64,000 nucleotides of DNA. Origin: Fratercula arctica. Lineage: Eukaryota; Chordata; Aves; Charadriiformes; Alcidae. The notes beneath the pieces are model-generated. The model was not told the DNA's origin. It searched no databases and worked only from the letters and a program-made list of their open reading frames with translations. The stretch's first letter is position 1. Each line of letters opens with the position of its first letter. The translations under genes and the position numbers were made by a program. Shown in pieces: positions 47,901-60,867 of the stretch. Where the stretch lies: contig CANTUZ010000001.1 in NCBI GenBank assembly GCA_947846985.1, forward strand, positions 2,294,001 to 2,358,000, read 5' to 3'.

Positions 47901-50900
47901 GACAGTACTGTAGGCACGTGGCTACCTGTCCGCTCTCGTCCCCCCGCCAGCACAGTCAAACAGAGATCCCACAGTCCTTGTCCTCCTTCTCCTGGTTGCC
48001 CATGGTCTTGACCGTAAGATGTTGGATCAGGGGTCCAGGATCTCATCCTGAATCTGCCACTCTACGACCTCAGGCATGTCACTTCAGCTGCTTTCCACCT
48101 CTGGATCTCTGATGACCTCACTTGAAGAGCAAAGCCTGGTGAGATGTGACCTGCCAGGTCAGCCTGCCCTGGGCTTTGTGTCCCAGTGGTCCCTGTGGCT
48201 TCCTGGCCAGCACAGCCCAGGCTGCCTCGTCCACAGCCACCTCACAACTGCCACGAGATCAGAAACCATTCCCTCTCCGTCCTCCTTCCCTCTGTGCCCT
48301 GGGGAATTTCCATTTTTGCTTTCTCTCTGGATTACATTCAAAACCTCAAGCCACAAGGAACAGCAGAAAAGAGCCAAGCTGGTGGCAGGGAATGGTATTT
48401 AGGGGAGAAAGGTGATGTCCCCATCCTCTGTTCTCCATGACGTTGGAAAGCCGAGTGGTGAGGAAAGGGGTTCATCTCTGAAGACCCCCAAGACATCCAC
48501 ATGTGATTTTTATCTCTTGACGTGTGCAACAAGTTATACGCCATTCTCCCTGGAAAAAGGGTGCTGGTTGCCTATCAGGGGCATCTGCAGTTCCCCATAA
48601 CATTTTTACACCAAGAAGAGGGTCTTTGGTGCAGCTGCACGACACAGGGCTTTTCCACTCCTGTGTAAATTTGCAGATTTCAAGCTTTTGAGCTTTTTCG
48701 AGATGGAAAAAAGGACTATAACTTGGCTTAAGGGTGCAGATACACCATCCAGCCAAGTCATTTTGTAGGTCCTGCACCTCTAGAAGTTGAGGATGTTTCT
48801 CCTTAGCTTTTCCTCTTCTTCTGTAGCAGTCATGCATGAGCTCCTGGTGCTGCCACTGAGCTCTGAGCAGCCAAGCTGTGATGGACAGAGTCAGGGCAAG
48901 GTCTTTGTTGTGTTGCGACAGTCTGGCCGGCGACTCTCCAGGGCTCAGGCTGGGAAGTTAAAATGTCCTGGCACATGGCCAGCTCCTCTGGGCAAAACCA
49001 GAACAAATATTCCTCTTAGACTAATTAGACTGAGGCTATGTGTACGTGTCGGGAATGTCATTGCCCACCCAGAGTCTGTTGGCTGGAGCAGAGGTCCAGA
49101 GAGGTTGTCCCTGGAGGAGCATGGCCAGAGGGCACCATCATCCCTAAGCAGGGTGACCACACTGCCTCTGCTGGGCAAAAACCCAAGCCCCAGACTAGAA
49201 ATATCCATGGAAATGAGCTCCTGTCTGAAGCACCCTTTGGTTCCTGCCAACTCTGGTTGTCCCAGAACCTTGTGTGTGTCAGGGAGGGTCCCCCAGGATG
49301 ACCAGTTGCTCCAGGCTCTCACTATCTCCACCAGACCTGCCCTGGGAAATTTTTGATGATGGTGAGATCCCCCAGACCTTGGCCTAGACCATGATATATC
49401 TGGAAAAGGCATTTTCTGCAACAACATTTGCTTTGAAGGCAATATAATTTCCTCTCTCTTATTGAGACAATCCCAAGTAGAGCTGGTCCACTGGATGTGT
49501 TTGCTGCAAGATGCTCTGGGCTTTTCCTTGCAGAGGTCCACAACAGTTCAACCTCTGTAAAAGCCTTTAAAGCTCTCAGGTCCTGAAATCCCTCCTGATC
49601 TAGCCCCAGCCATGTGCTCCACCCTTGGAGAGGACAGCTGTATGGTCAGGGTTGACCATGCTTGGGCATTATCTTGATGGGTTTGAGTTGGCACAGGCTA
49701 AACCCCTGCCTGACCATGGTTAGCAAGTCATATGGATTTAGCAGAAGAGGTCCAGTGACTGTAAAGTATTTGCAGTGAAAAAAAGGTACTACTGTAGTGC
49801 AAAAACAGAAATTACAGTGAAATGGGGAAGCTCCTCAGAATTAAGTGGCTGGACACAAGGATGAAATGTTTGCAGACAGAGTGGAAGTGGACAGAGAATG
49901 CAAATGCAAAGCACTGATTCAAAAAGGCCATAAAAACCTTCCCCAGGACAGCCAGAGCTAAACAGCACGGTGAAAAATGTCCTTTGAAGAAAGAAAATCT
50001 CCTGCAGAGGGTCCATGCCATGTCCAAAGGGGAAGACATGGAAGAGGTCGTGAACGTGGCAAACTAAATGCAAAAACCTGCTTGAGTGTGCATGGAAAAT
50101 TTTAGGGAATGACTCGCTAAAAGGTGAAAAATGAGTTACCAGGAACCAAAGCCCACAGTGAAGAGCTGCAGAGCTTCATGGTGTTGAATAAAATACATTG
50201 CACTGAATTGCATGGTGGTGAAGAGATGCCAGCATCTCCCATGAGCTGTCCCTGTCCTGCTGTCGCACAGGAAGATGGGATGGAGTGTAAGGAGCACCAA
50301 GGGGGTATGAAGATCTCCCCTAGTAATTATTCAGCTCCTCATGGTTGTAAAACACCTGTCCAAGACCCGGATTGCCATCACCAAGAGATGGAGCACAGGG
50401 GTGACAGCCACCGTGGCTCATCCTCCCATCACCCACCCGGTGTCCTATCTGGAGGAGGCAGGGCGATGTGTGGAGGTTATAAAAGTGGGAAAGGTTCTGA
50501 GACAGGGAAGTTTTCCAGAGATTATTGAGCACAAACTAACCCCACCTCCATGCCACAAAAATCCTGCAGCCACAAAAGCAGGGCGTGATTCAGAGCAGGT
50601 ATCACATTGCTCATTCCTTACCCCTGTCCCCTTCCCAGTGGCCTCTGCCAGCGATGGGGCACTGGGGCTTATGTAAATATATATATAAAAAAAATGCACA
50701 ACACGTTTGAAAAAGAAATATATATGCATTTATACAGAACACATGTTTCACAACATGTTTAAAAAGCGTCACTGCTGTTACCAGGATATCTTCAGGTACC
50801 CATAGGAAATCCCCCGGTGGGTAGGACACGTCCGGATGACAGCCTAAGAAATACAAAAGAGGTCCTTTTTGGTGGTATTAAACCATGTCGTTAAACCTGG

Positions 50901-53220
50901 GGTCAGTTTGCATCGTGCAGGGTAAACATTTGCTCTTGCTGGAAAAGGATCGCTTTATCTTTCCCTGCTTTTGTGAATGCTTTATCTGAGGGGTAATGAA
51001 GCAACAAAATCTTTCTCTTGCTCTTTTCCTACTAAATCAGGTTTCTTACAGTCTTCTAACTGTATTCCTCCTCCCACACAGGGTCGACGTCAAGCGTGCG
51101 TCCACCAGTTTCACAATAATCCCATTAACTCGCAACCGGACAAAACCCACAAAGCCAACCCAAGCGGCAAGGCTGGGGCAGGAGGCATTTTTCGACTGGG
51201 TGGTTGAACCAAAATTTGGGAGGAAAACACGATCCCGGTCAAAGGGAGGTCAAAGCGAATACTTTCTGTTGGGTTTTTTTTAACCCTTGCCTATTTTCAT
51301 TTGTTTGCTTAAAAAAAGATGAGCTTTTTTTTTTTGGTTGAAAAAGTGTCTTTTTGAAGTGAAAAGTCAGGGGCTTTGTATCAGAAAAGAGGGAAGGGGA
51401 ATACTTCCACGCCTCCCAAGAAAACCACTCCATTTTGGAAGAAAAGAATAAAAATCTCCAAAAACTATGATGTGTTGTGGGAGTTGAGTTACTCCCCCCA
51501 CAATATCTTCATTCTCAACTAATGTTGGTCTCTGAGCAGCAGAACAACTCTTAGGGGAAATCTTTCTCTCCATCAAACCCTGGTTCTCTGTGGTGCTCAC
51601 CTGGCATGACTCAGCCTCCTTGGACGTTGTTGGCTGGATCCATGCCCCTGGGCTGCGACTGTCCAGATTAATCATTGCACCAGTGCTGGCATGGTTTGGA
51701 CCTGGTTTCCTCCAAAGCAGCTCTTTTTTGAGGTGCCCACCCGTGGGTTGGATGTGGCCACCCACATCAGGATGGTGAGGGAGTAACACTATAGGATGTG
51801 TAGGCAGAAGACGGGTCCTGGATTGTCTCATGGACCAGCACAGCCATAGCCAGGAGGAGCTGTGTTTGCTTATCCTTACACCGTTGCTTACCCTGGGGCC
51901 ACGGTTCATGTGGCATCTCTAGTGTCTCAAGAAGGTATGTGGGTTCCTGGAGGGACCATGTCTTCTTCGTGGGTTCACATGGCATTGGGTAGCAGGGTCA
52001 CGTGCAGGTCATGGCCAACATCTTTCCCAGGACAGGCATTAAATTGTCCAAATCAAGAATCTGATGGGCCAAAGCAGGGAGGAGGAGAGCCCCAAAACAC
52101 CACACACGCTCATCAACCAGATCGCTGAAGGAGTGAACCCAAAGGGGTGAAGCTCTCTTCCTCCATCTACAGGCAACTAGGAGGAAGAACAGCTGCTACA
52201 AATTAATACGTGCATCACGTTTCAACCCAGCTGCCTTCTGGCGATGCTCGAGGAGTTACCTTAACTCGGGAGTCATTTCCTAATTGGGACTAAAAATGGA
52301 AATATTTTGGAGATGAGGGGAGGATTTCGATGCGACAACGGGTTGTTGTAAAATGCTGCTCTTCCTTCAGGCTTCATGCTGTGGAGAGGAGAGCCTCGCA
52401 TCACCAACCAGATGCTGAAACGCAGAGATGGGTTGCAACATCTGGGAAGCATTGCCTGGGAAGGGATGATGAATTTCTAGGAAATGATCCCAGAAAGTCT
52501 GGATGAGGCTCAGGCCAGTGGGGTATTAATCACCAGCTGGAACTGGGGCCGCAGGGCACAGGCACTCGCTGCTGCCCACAGCCCTGGCTAGAGGCATCAT
52601 CCATATGGATGCTGCTTGATCCAAGCCCACAATCCCAAAAATTTCACCCCCCTCAGCACTGTCGTTGCTCCCCACTCCAGAACATCACGCCAGGAGTCAA
52701 CCACAGGAGGGTCCCCGAGCCCAGACCACCCAGCCAGGAGCCCACAGCTCATTTGCCTAATGAAGAGCAGATGGGGAGGCATCAGCAGGGAGGCTGCTCC
52801 AGGGCTTTTGATACTTCCTTGGCAAACCCCCGTGGTTTCTCAGATGCCTTTGCGCAGCCGCGGTGTGCCGGTTGGGGTTCGCGGCCGGCATCGGCGTGCA
52901 GATGGGTTTGGGAAAGCTGACGTTAGTGACGGTGTGGTGACAGCAATGCCCACCCACCCGCTGCCCCCATTGGGTTATTTTTAAGTCTCAGCTCTGCGAG
53001 CTAATCCTGGGAGGATGCTGGAGGGGTAAGACATCGGAGTATTAGCATTTTGCTGAGCACACAGCCCCAGCAGTGTTGCAGTGGCTTTTGGGGGCAATTT
53101 GTGTAATTTAACAACCCCAGGCTTTCTTGATACCCAGCGGAGAGAAAAAGGCATTTCTGGGCCATGCACCCATGGACCCCTTTGAGATGCAGCTCTGGGG
53201 TGCATTGAGTCATGTCCAGG
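44986..53220. other. Intergenic, no gene seen
   Basis: About 8.2 kb with no convincing exon, RNA gene or recognisable transposon. Reading frames up to about 200 codons occur (for example minus 46080-46715 and 48945-49541), but their predicted peptides show no family motif. Confidence 0.45.
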
Positions 53221-53221
53221 A

Positions 53222-53312
53222 TGCTCTGATTTTGGAGCTAGCCCTGTTCTGAGCAGGGGGTTGGACCTAAGACCTTCATGGGCCCTTTCCTAGATTCTGT
53301 CTGATCCTATCC
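53222..53312 (+). mobile_element. Worn CR1 3' fragment
   Basis: The text GAGCAGGGGGTTGGACCTAA, then GACCTTCATGGGCCCTTTCC and TAGATTCTGTCTGATCCTAT, follows the CR1 3' end pattern with many substitutions. Confidence 0.55.
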
Positions 53313-56300
53313 TGATGGACTCCAGGCAGCTACCTGGATGGAGGTGCCACCAACGCAGGTGGCTCTGCCAGAGTAGGTCTCCTGGTTTCCCATAGGGGTA
53401 CTGAAGGGACAGGCTATCTCCTGTGCCCTCCACTGATGCTTGGAGGTCCACTCAGGTGGGATACATTCCCTGGGGAGCTGGACCATGGGGCATGCATCCT
53501 CCCCTTGTGATCATGGGTCCTGCAACAAGGGATGAGGGCACGCAGCAGGCTCTGTGGTGTCCAACAGCTCCCCAAAAGCCACAGCAATGTCCCTCTCTCC
53601 TAGCACAGAAGCTGAGGTCGGTGAATCCTTTGCCCACAGAGGACTTGAAGCTCTGCTAACCGAATGTGGCCGCCCCCCTGAGCACCTTCCCCTCCTTGCA
53701 ACATTTCTACTTGGCCCTGCAAATTGCAGCGTGTAGAGACAGGATCACACCGAAGAGCCAGCTGCCCCCCAGGAGTTACAACCCTGCTTTGCAATCCCAT
53801 CCCAAGGTGCTCAGGCCTGTTTGCTCATTTGGGACTAGATGGACTCATTCAACAGGCCATGAGGAACAAACACCGTGCCAAGGCATTGCACCCACACCCT
53901 ACTTGCAAATAGGCTGCTCTGGCACCCACGTGGCATCTCATCCTGCTGCCAGGCTGAAAAATGTGCTCAGTCACAAAGCAGGGGCAGGAGAAGAGCCGCA
54001 TCAGGCTGGGGCTGGTGGAGCTGTTCACCTAATAAAGGTCTTAAGAGAGGCATCACATCCTCTTGCATCCTAGCAGAGGAGGTTTGCAGGCACCTGCCAG
54101 GGCTTGGCTTGTACCTCACATCCCAGTGCTGGGCTGACAGCTTCACGAATGGCATGGCAGGAGTGCTCAGGGGACCAGGATGACTAGTCCAGCAGTCCAG
54201 CCATGGACGAGGTTGTGCAGAGAGGTTCATAGCTCAGGTGAACGGCTGATCAGGGACATCCTTCCAAAATAATCCCATTTCCAAATGCAGAGATGGTGGT
54301 AAACCCCCATCGTGATGGACACATACCAAAGTCCTTCCCAATGTGGGTCCCAAATGGCCTCCATCTCCATCTGTGCACTGGGGCTTGCACTTGGGCTCCT
54401 TTCCCAACGGTGGCCAGTCAGTTTCCAACCTGCTTGCCCCAGTTTTGATGAGAAAAGGATGAAAGGATGTTAAATGAGCATCGAGCCTTTACGTGTGGGC
54501 AGGGATGGAGCTGGAGCGGTGGTTGGGCAGCTGGATGAAAGGCAGATGGTGGTCTTAAAACCACAGGTCATGGAAGGAGAGGCTGATTCCCTGCTGTCTT
54601 GGAGGCTGTGGCTCGGCTCATGCAAGGGGAACTTCACAGCAAATAGGAAACATCTCCATCCCCTGGAAAGTCCCACGGATGAAAACCAGAACCATGCCTT
54701 GAGTGGTCGTAGGTGCCTGGGTGGAAATCCCGGCATGGGGACAGTGACTCACCGCTGACACCCTGATGCTCCCATCCCTTGGTGTCGTCCCAAGGTGTTC
54801 CTAGGGCATTGTTAGCGGTCCCATGGGGGACACCATTTTCCCCTGGGGTGGACTTGGGGACCCCTTGCTCCTTGCTGCCACATGCCCTTAGCACCAGCAG
54901 AGGACTCTGCTGCAGCAGGGTTCAGCTTATTCAGCTAAAGGGTTCCCCTATTGAAAATCAGTTTTTGCACTACGGGGACTGCAGTCTCCCATGCATCTTC
55001 CACCGTCTTCCAAGGTCTCTCACTGGTCATCCCACCAGCTGGGATGTCACCTGGAACCTGCCTCACATCCCTTTCTTTGCAAGTTCAAGGGTGGGAGCTT
55101 GGTGGTTTGAGGGCATCTCAGGGATTCCCCAGGATTTGGGGGTGGGGTCTGGAAATGGGCTCGTGACATGATGCCTTTTCACGGCGGGTGGTGAAAACAG
55201 AGGAGCAGGACCTGGAGGGGGATCTCCCGCTCTACCACCATCAGCATCAAAGGCAGCTGCAAAACCCATCCAGTCAGGATGGGTTTTTTTGGGGGGGGGA
55301 TGTGCTTCAGCACATCCTTTACTGCAAAGGTGGGAGTCTCCAGCGCCAAGCTGAGACCTTGCAGCTCATCTCATGGGTGATGAGCCACAGTCAGGCAGCT
55401 TTCAGCTCGCTGAGAGGATTTGAAGAGTTGCCATTCTTGCATAAATTAGGAGGTTCTGGGGTACACAGGGCTGTTTCGCACCCTTTCCCGTGCCTTTGGG
55501 AGGGCAGACCCAAGGGCTCAAACCCTTCTCCTCTCCTGGAGCGTGGGAAGGATGATTCGTGGGCATATATGTGCTTAAATACATGTGTATGTGTGCGTAT
55601 GCATGTGTACACGTGTGCATTGGCAGTGTGACGGTCCAGCTGCTCCCCAAAACACGCGCCGAGATGTTGGCATTTGGCCAGTGCTTAAAATTGCAGGTAT
55701 TTGGGGAGAAAGGAAAGAAAAAGAAAAGGTTATTTTAACTTTTCAGGCTTTCCTGAGCATTTATTTGCCGAGGAGTCTGCAAATATTGGTATTAAACCCG
55801 TGTAAGCCTTAAATTAAACTCCTCAGAGAGTTGGGTGATTGGCGTGTTATTTCAAACACCCACTGGTTTGGTTTCTTCCAAAGAAAATGCTGCCTTAGCC
55901 CATCCATTTTTGGGAATTTCTGCAATGATTATTTTGCGGGATTTGGGAATCTCCTCCCTTTGTTTGAACCCAGCACCAGTCTCCTGGATGGCTTTGGGGC
56001 ACCATCTGTCACCCTTCCTCGCTCATCATTGATGGTGAGAGGGACATCTTCCCAAGCCACCGCAGCCTGTAGTGTGGATGAAGTGGGTGTGGATTCTCTG
56101 ATGCCTAATATAAAGGTTGAGCTGTCGGATGAGGGCTCCTTGGCTCTTTCTCTTGCACATGGCAAGCTGTTTTCTATGAAACTCATGGGAGCTCAATGGC
56201 GCAGAGACTTTGTCCCTGTACTGAGTTGGCCAATTAGATCAGAAATGACTTGAAGGGGCACATGGTCTTGTTCCTTAGAAAATCAAGCCCCAAGGAGGAA

Positions 56301-58385
56301 AACCAGAAGAAAAATGAAGCCAGGACTCACTACTTGAAAAAGAAGTGGATGTACAAAGTGACTTACAGTAACAACATGACCTGTCTCTGCCAGATTAAGG
56401 TTCTGCTTCCTAGACAGACATGACTGGGAAGGAAAAGCTCTGTACTTGGATGCTGGGAAGGTCTAGGAGAAGACTACATCCCTCCAGCCCATGTGGCAGA
56501 TTTGTTTGCTTGGCAGGAAACTCCGAGTGCTCTTAACTTTCTCTTCCTGAGAGATATTTAGAAAAAGTGGTTTTGGGGTTGGGGTTTGGTTTTTTTTTTT
56601 TTTTTGTTTCTCTGAAAGTAAGTGCACGATCTCTGTGTTCCCCGTCAATGGGTATTAGTCTTGTTTAATTCTCATTCTTGGGTTTGCGTGACTCACATGA
56701 GCTATGGAGAAGTCACCGCAGGAAAAGCTTGGGTGCGATGCTGTAAAACCCATGAACTAAAGCTATTCACGTGTGAGCCCTTCATCCCCATGACATTCAC
56801 CCCAGGGTGGGACTCCAAAACCTGGGATGAAAATCAAGAGGGGATTTTCAGAGAGTGCATTTTGGGATGATAATTCAGCAATTTTGGGGCTTGCAACTAT
56901 TTCTTTGGCTTTATGCTTTTGAGTCTTCATGTGTTGGCAACTATAAGGGCTAGAAAGTTTTTTTAAAAGAGAAACTGAAGCGGAGCTTTCCCCCATGGTG
57001 CAGGACACCATGAAATGCTTCTTCATCCCACACTGCAGGGCAGTGGACATTTACCAAATGCATCTTAAAGACATTGCTGGGAGATGAGGCGCGGCAAAAA
57101 GGCACAGAACTAATTTGAAGGCTGGAGAAATCAGCCTCGGGACGAGAGCGAAGGAACTGGAGCTGCTCAGATTACCGCCAGGCAGATTTCAAAGTAACTT
57201 GATCACAGTTTGTAATAAATTCATCAACTGAGATGAGTGTGTCCTGAAAGACTCGTTACATTGGCAGAGAAAGGCACAGTAAAAACCAGGCGGTGAAGCA
57301 AGCAGCAGATAAATTGCAATGGAAAACAAAATACGTACTTTTTCATGGGGACTGTCGTTACATTCATGAAACCTCCTCCTGGTGTCTGTAGAGGAAGGTG
57401 AGAAGCCTTTGAGAACAAGAGGTTTCACTCCAACACATGGAGTGAAACCTCCTGGTTTGGTGGCTCCAGGAATTGCTGGGTGAAGCAGAAAAAAACCACG
57501 CTCTATGGGATGGGAGATTAATTAGAGATTCATTAACCAGACACTTAATCTAGCAACTTCTGTTTGGCACATGTAAAACCCTGCTGTGACCATCCAGCTC
57601 TCTCTGCCCCTGGGTTTTTCCAGAATGGATGGTACCAACCCCCTGCAAGCCCTGAATTGAAGACACATTAGGTGGAGATTCACAGAGGAGGTTATGCTTG
57701 GCAGATGGACTCCAGGAGCTGTGGTCTCTTGTGGGGCACCTTCTACCCTACCTGAATTTTTGCCAGACCTTGAAGGGGTGAATCAGAGGTTTGAGGTCAG
57801 CCCCTTGCATTTACAGGGCAGTGCTGTAAGGGTCTGCAGGGCAATGCCCATGGACACACTGCAAGGAGCTGCACCACCCCACTGGGGGTGGGTTGGAGGG
57901 AGGACTGAAGACCTGCCTGGTGGCTTTTGAGGTCCAGAGGTTTGCTCTGACCAGCTACAAGGAACCATCCTGGGGTGTACTAGGATGCTCCAACCTATCT
58001 CTGCAGCAAATTCTGATCCCATTGACTTGCTCCTCGGGGTCTTCCTGTCTCTAAGAGGCAAAGATGCAGGATTAGCACCAGCGCTACTGGGATTTATGGA
58101 AAAGGGGAGACAGCAACAAGATAAAGTGAAACCCTCCACAACGAGCTGCAGCCCTCTCCACCTCAGCTCCACCTCACCTTGCCCAAGGATGAGAAGACCT
58201 GTCTCTTGGGGCAACCAGCTCTTCCATAGACTCCTACAGCAGTTTAGACACTAGAGGTATCTACTGTGGAGCCCATGTGTGGACAGCAATATCTGGAGCT
58301 TGAAACATGTCTATGACTGGTTCAACAACCCAGTTTCTATCCCCAGTATCCCCTCTTCTTTGTACACATCGGAGGAGATGGCAGA
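53313..58385. other. Intergenic, no gene seen
   Basis: Single-copy sequence downstream of the predicted P2RY2 3' end. It includes a T run at 56591-56606, a TG-rich patch at 55580-55620 and a perfect hairpin at 57419-57451. No coding support. Confidence 0.45.
57419..57451. repeat. Perfect 14-bp inverted repeat, 5-base loop
   Basis: Arm GAGGTTTCACTCCA at 57419-57432, loop ACACA, then the exact reverse complement at 57438-57451. A related GAAACCTCCTCCTGG lies 70 bp to the left. Confidence 0.9.
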
Positions 58386-58389
58386 AGAG

Positions 58390-60867
58390 TGCTCGTAGTA
58401 GAAATAAATTTATTTACTATAAGAAATCTCAGGTGTCTGCATGTTACAAAAATAAAAATGTACATTGTCACAAAACCCACTTTTTTTTTTAGTATAAGTT
58501 AGTGCTTTTACAAACAAACAAACTAAAAAGTATCTATATATAAATTTCCAGTTGGTACCTCTCCAACCACTCTCAATCTGAACAGTGTCGCTAGCTTGTG
58601 CAGGATGAGGATCACAGAAGGACCCCCTCGATGGGACTGGCAGTGTTGTCCAAGGTGGTGGTTTGAAGCCAGCTGGTGCCAGCTCAGACAAAGGTGGGAT
58701 CACCAAGCAGGATCGCAGGAGTGAACTCTGAGCACACTTTTGTTGAATTATTCAGAGCACGTAACTTGGTGTTCACGCTGCTTTTTGGCAAGTGTGGAAG
58801 ACTAGGCAAGACCTGGCCTGGAGTAACGTTTGTACCAGTTCAGTGCTTCGGTTGAATTCATTTCTTCTAATTATTTGTCTCGCCCCAGTGATCGTGCCAT
58901 GACCCTCCCCATATAGCCAAGTTTCCTTCCCAGGCACAAGGAGAAAAAGGTGCTGCCACAATGCAACTCCTATCTTAACCCAACCTTATCCTAAAAGTTC
59001 ACTCAAGGATGAGATGAACCACCTTACAAATGTTCTATTTTTCTTTGCCGATGGTGCTCAGAGCTGAGACAGCTGAGACAGTCCCCTCCTCTGCCTCCTG
59101 TGGCTATGACATTGTTGGTTGGTACAAGAGCCCTCCATGGGACCATGGCTCCACTGAGCCGGGACCACAAGAACCTCCCAGTTGACCCTGAATGGTCCTG
59201 GTTGTCCTTGGCTGAACTCAGTTGATTACATCGTGGTGTGTCTTTATCTTCACCAAGCCACTTCATGGGAAGGAGGGATGGGAGGAACTACGAAGAAGTC
59301 TGAGGAATTGGTCTAAACCAGGATCAAAAGTGTTTATCTAATCCTAAAATAGAGCCAGGGCTGCTTTTACAAAACATGACTTGTACAGTGCTGCAGCACA
59401 AGCAATTTTCATTTTTGGGGTGAGGAATCAGCATCCTCGTGGCAAGACTGGTCAAGGAAACAATGGGCCCGGGCTCTCGGCTGTTTAACCCAGCAATTAC
59501 AGAGAGAAAGACCAAGTGGACCTTCTGGTGGAGTGTTTTGTGGGCATTTTCTCCAGTTTACTTTGAACTCTCCTGGTTGATGTGGGATTCAAGGCCAAAA
59601 CCAGACAGGACTGGGGCTAGGCTTAGCACTATGTTTACCATACCATGGCTCCTAACCCCAGGGTTTAGCGCCGACAAATTTCCCAGAGAAGGTCCGCACT
59701 GTCAGTAAGGGTTACGTTGACTGGCTCCAGTGGAGCACTGGGATTACTGGGATTATGAGGAGACCAGACAGCAGCATCTGGGCAGCATTTTGGGTCACAG
59801 CAAGCTGCTAAAGGTCACAGAGGGCTGTCACCTCTGAGCAGCAATGAGGATGTGGCAGCTCTAAGCCAAGGGGATGAGGAACAGTCTTCGCTTCTTTGCT
59901 GGAAACATGAGTCACTAGTAAGGGGGTTAAAAACAAGACATGGAGAGCTAACCCTGAATTTTAATAAGATGGGGATCATTATTAAAATCAACAGCTGAGG
60001 GAAAGCTATGGGTTCCTAAAAGCTTTTCAGGGGTGAATGTTGCTGTTGGGAAGCACTAACGGGTCTTTTGGAAGATGCTGACCCCACTGCAGAAACCTAC
60101 AAGGGACCTGCTTGATGGTACCACTAAATTCCAGTGGGACGGTACCAGCGTGCTCCAGTGGGATGGAGGGTCCACCAGCACCCTTTTTAGCGGGAAGCCA
60201 GCCCTTGGACAGGAGCTGGGAGTCCCCTCCCGTCTCTGCCAGCAGAGACCAGGGCTTGAAGCTGGGAGAGCATTTCTTCAGGGATGCAAAGCTGTGGGAG
60301 ACTCTTTCCCGCTGTGGGTGATATTTGCGCTTGACATTTTCATCGACTTGTTTATCAGAGCCGCAGCTGACACTCCTCATCGACCGAAAGCCTTTCCTCC
60401 CTTGCCAAGGCCCAGAGAAACCCTCACTACCTCTGTGCCAGGGAATCTGGAGGAAGGCAGATGGATTTCTTCAGGGGGGACCTTTTGCACACAACGTTTC
60501 TGCTTTAGAAAATGATCGAAGACATTCAGGGCACGATTGTTGTTTTTAGCAGATTTGGCCACCATGATAGAGGTCACCCAGCCTCCCTGGTGGAGAGATG
60601 CCATTCAGCATCAAAAAGAGAGGCAGGCTTGGATGAAGAGGCAGAGATATGGGCTTTGTGTGTACAACCACAACAGCATCTTCCTGAAGAAATATGTTTG
60701 AAAGCAACAAGCAGAGGAGTGCATTTAACACAGACCATGCTGAAGTGGGTGCAAGCCAAGGCACTGCAAACACCAAAATCCTCAGACCCTGAAGCATCCT
60801 GACCTCCCTTCACACCTGGGATAAACCGTTCCATCCCAGGGACGGTGCTGGCCATGCCGGAGCAGAG
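58390..60867 (-). other. P2RY2: Predicted P2RY2 3' UTR, about 2.5 kb
   Basis: Sequence between the P2RY2 stop codon and the poly(A) signal. It contains no repeats that I recognise and no competing gene. The extent is inferred only from the poly(A) signal position. Confidence 0.5.
58402..58415 (-). terminator. P2RY2: P2RY2 poly(A) signal in a palindrome
   Basis: AAATAAATTTATTT is a perfect 14-base palindrome, so AATAAA reads on both strands (minus copy at 58414-58409). The minus-strand sequence leading to it is AU-rich (GTTTGTTTGTTTG, TTTTTATTTTTG) like a vertebrate 3' UTR end. No canonical AATAAA was seen on the minus strand between the P2RY2 stop and here; one ATTAAA variant lies near 59949. 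Confidence 0.6.

Noticed and set aside
48945..49541. 198-codon minus-strand frame in the intergenic region
   Set aside because: No family resemblance; an overlapping frame on the other strand (48787-49356) is equally long.
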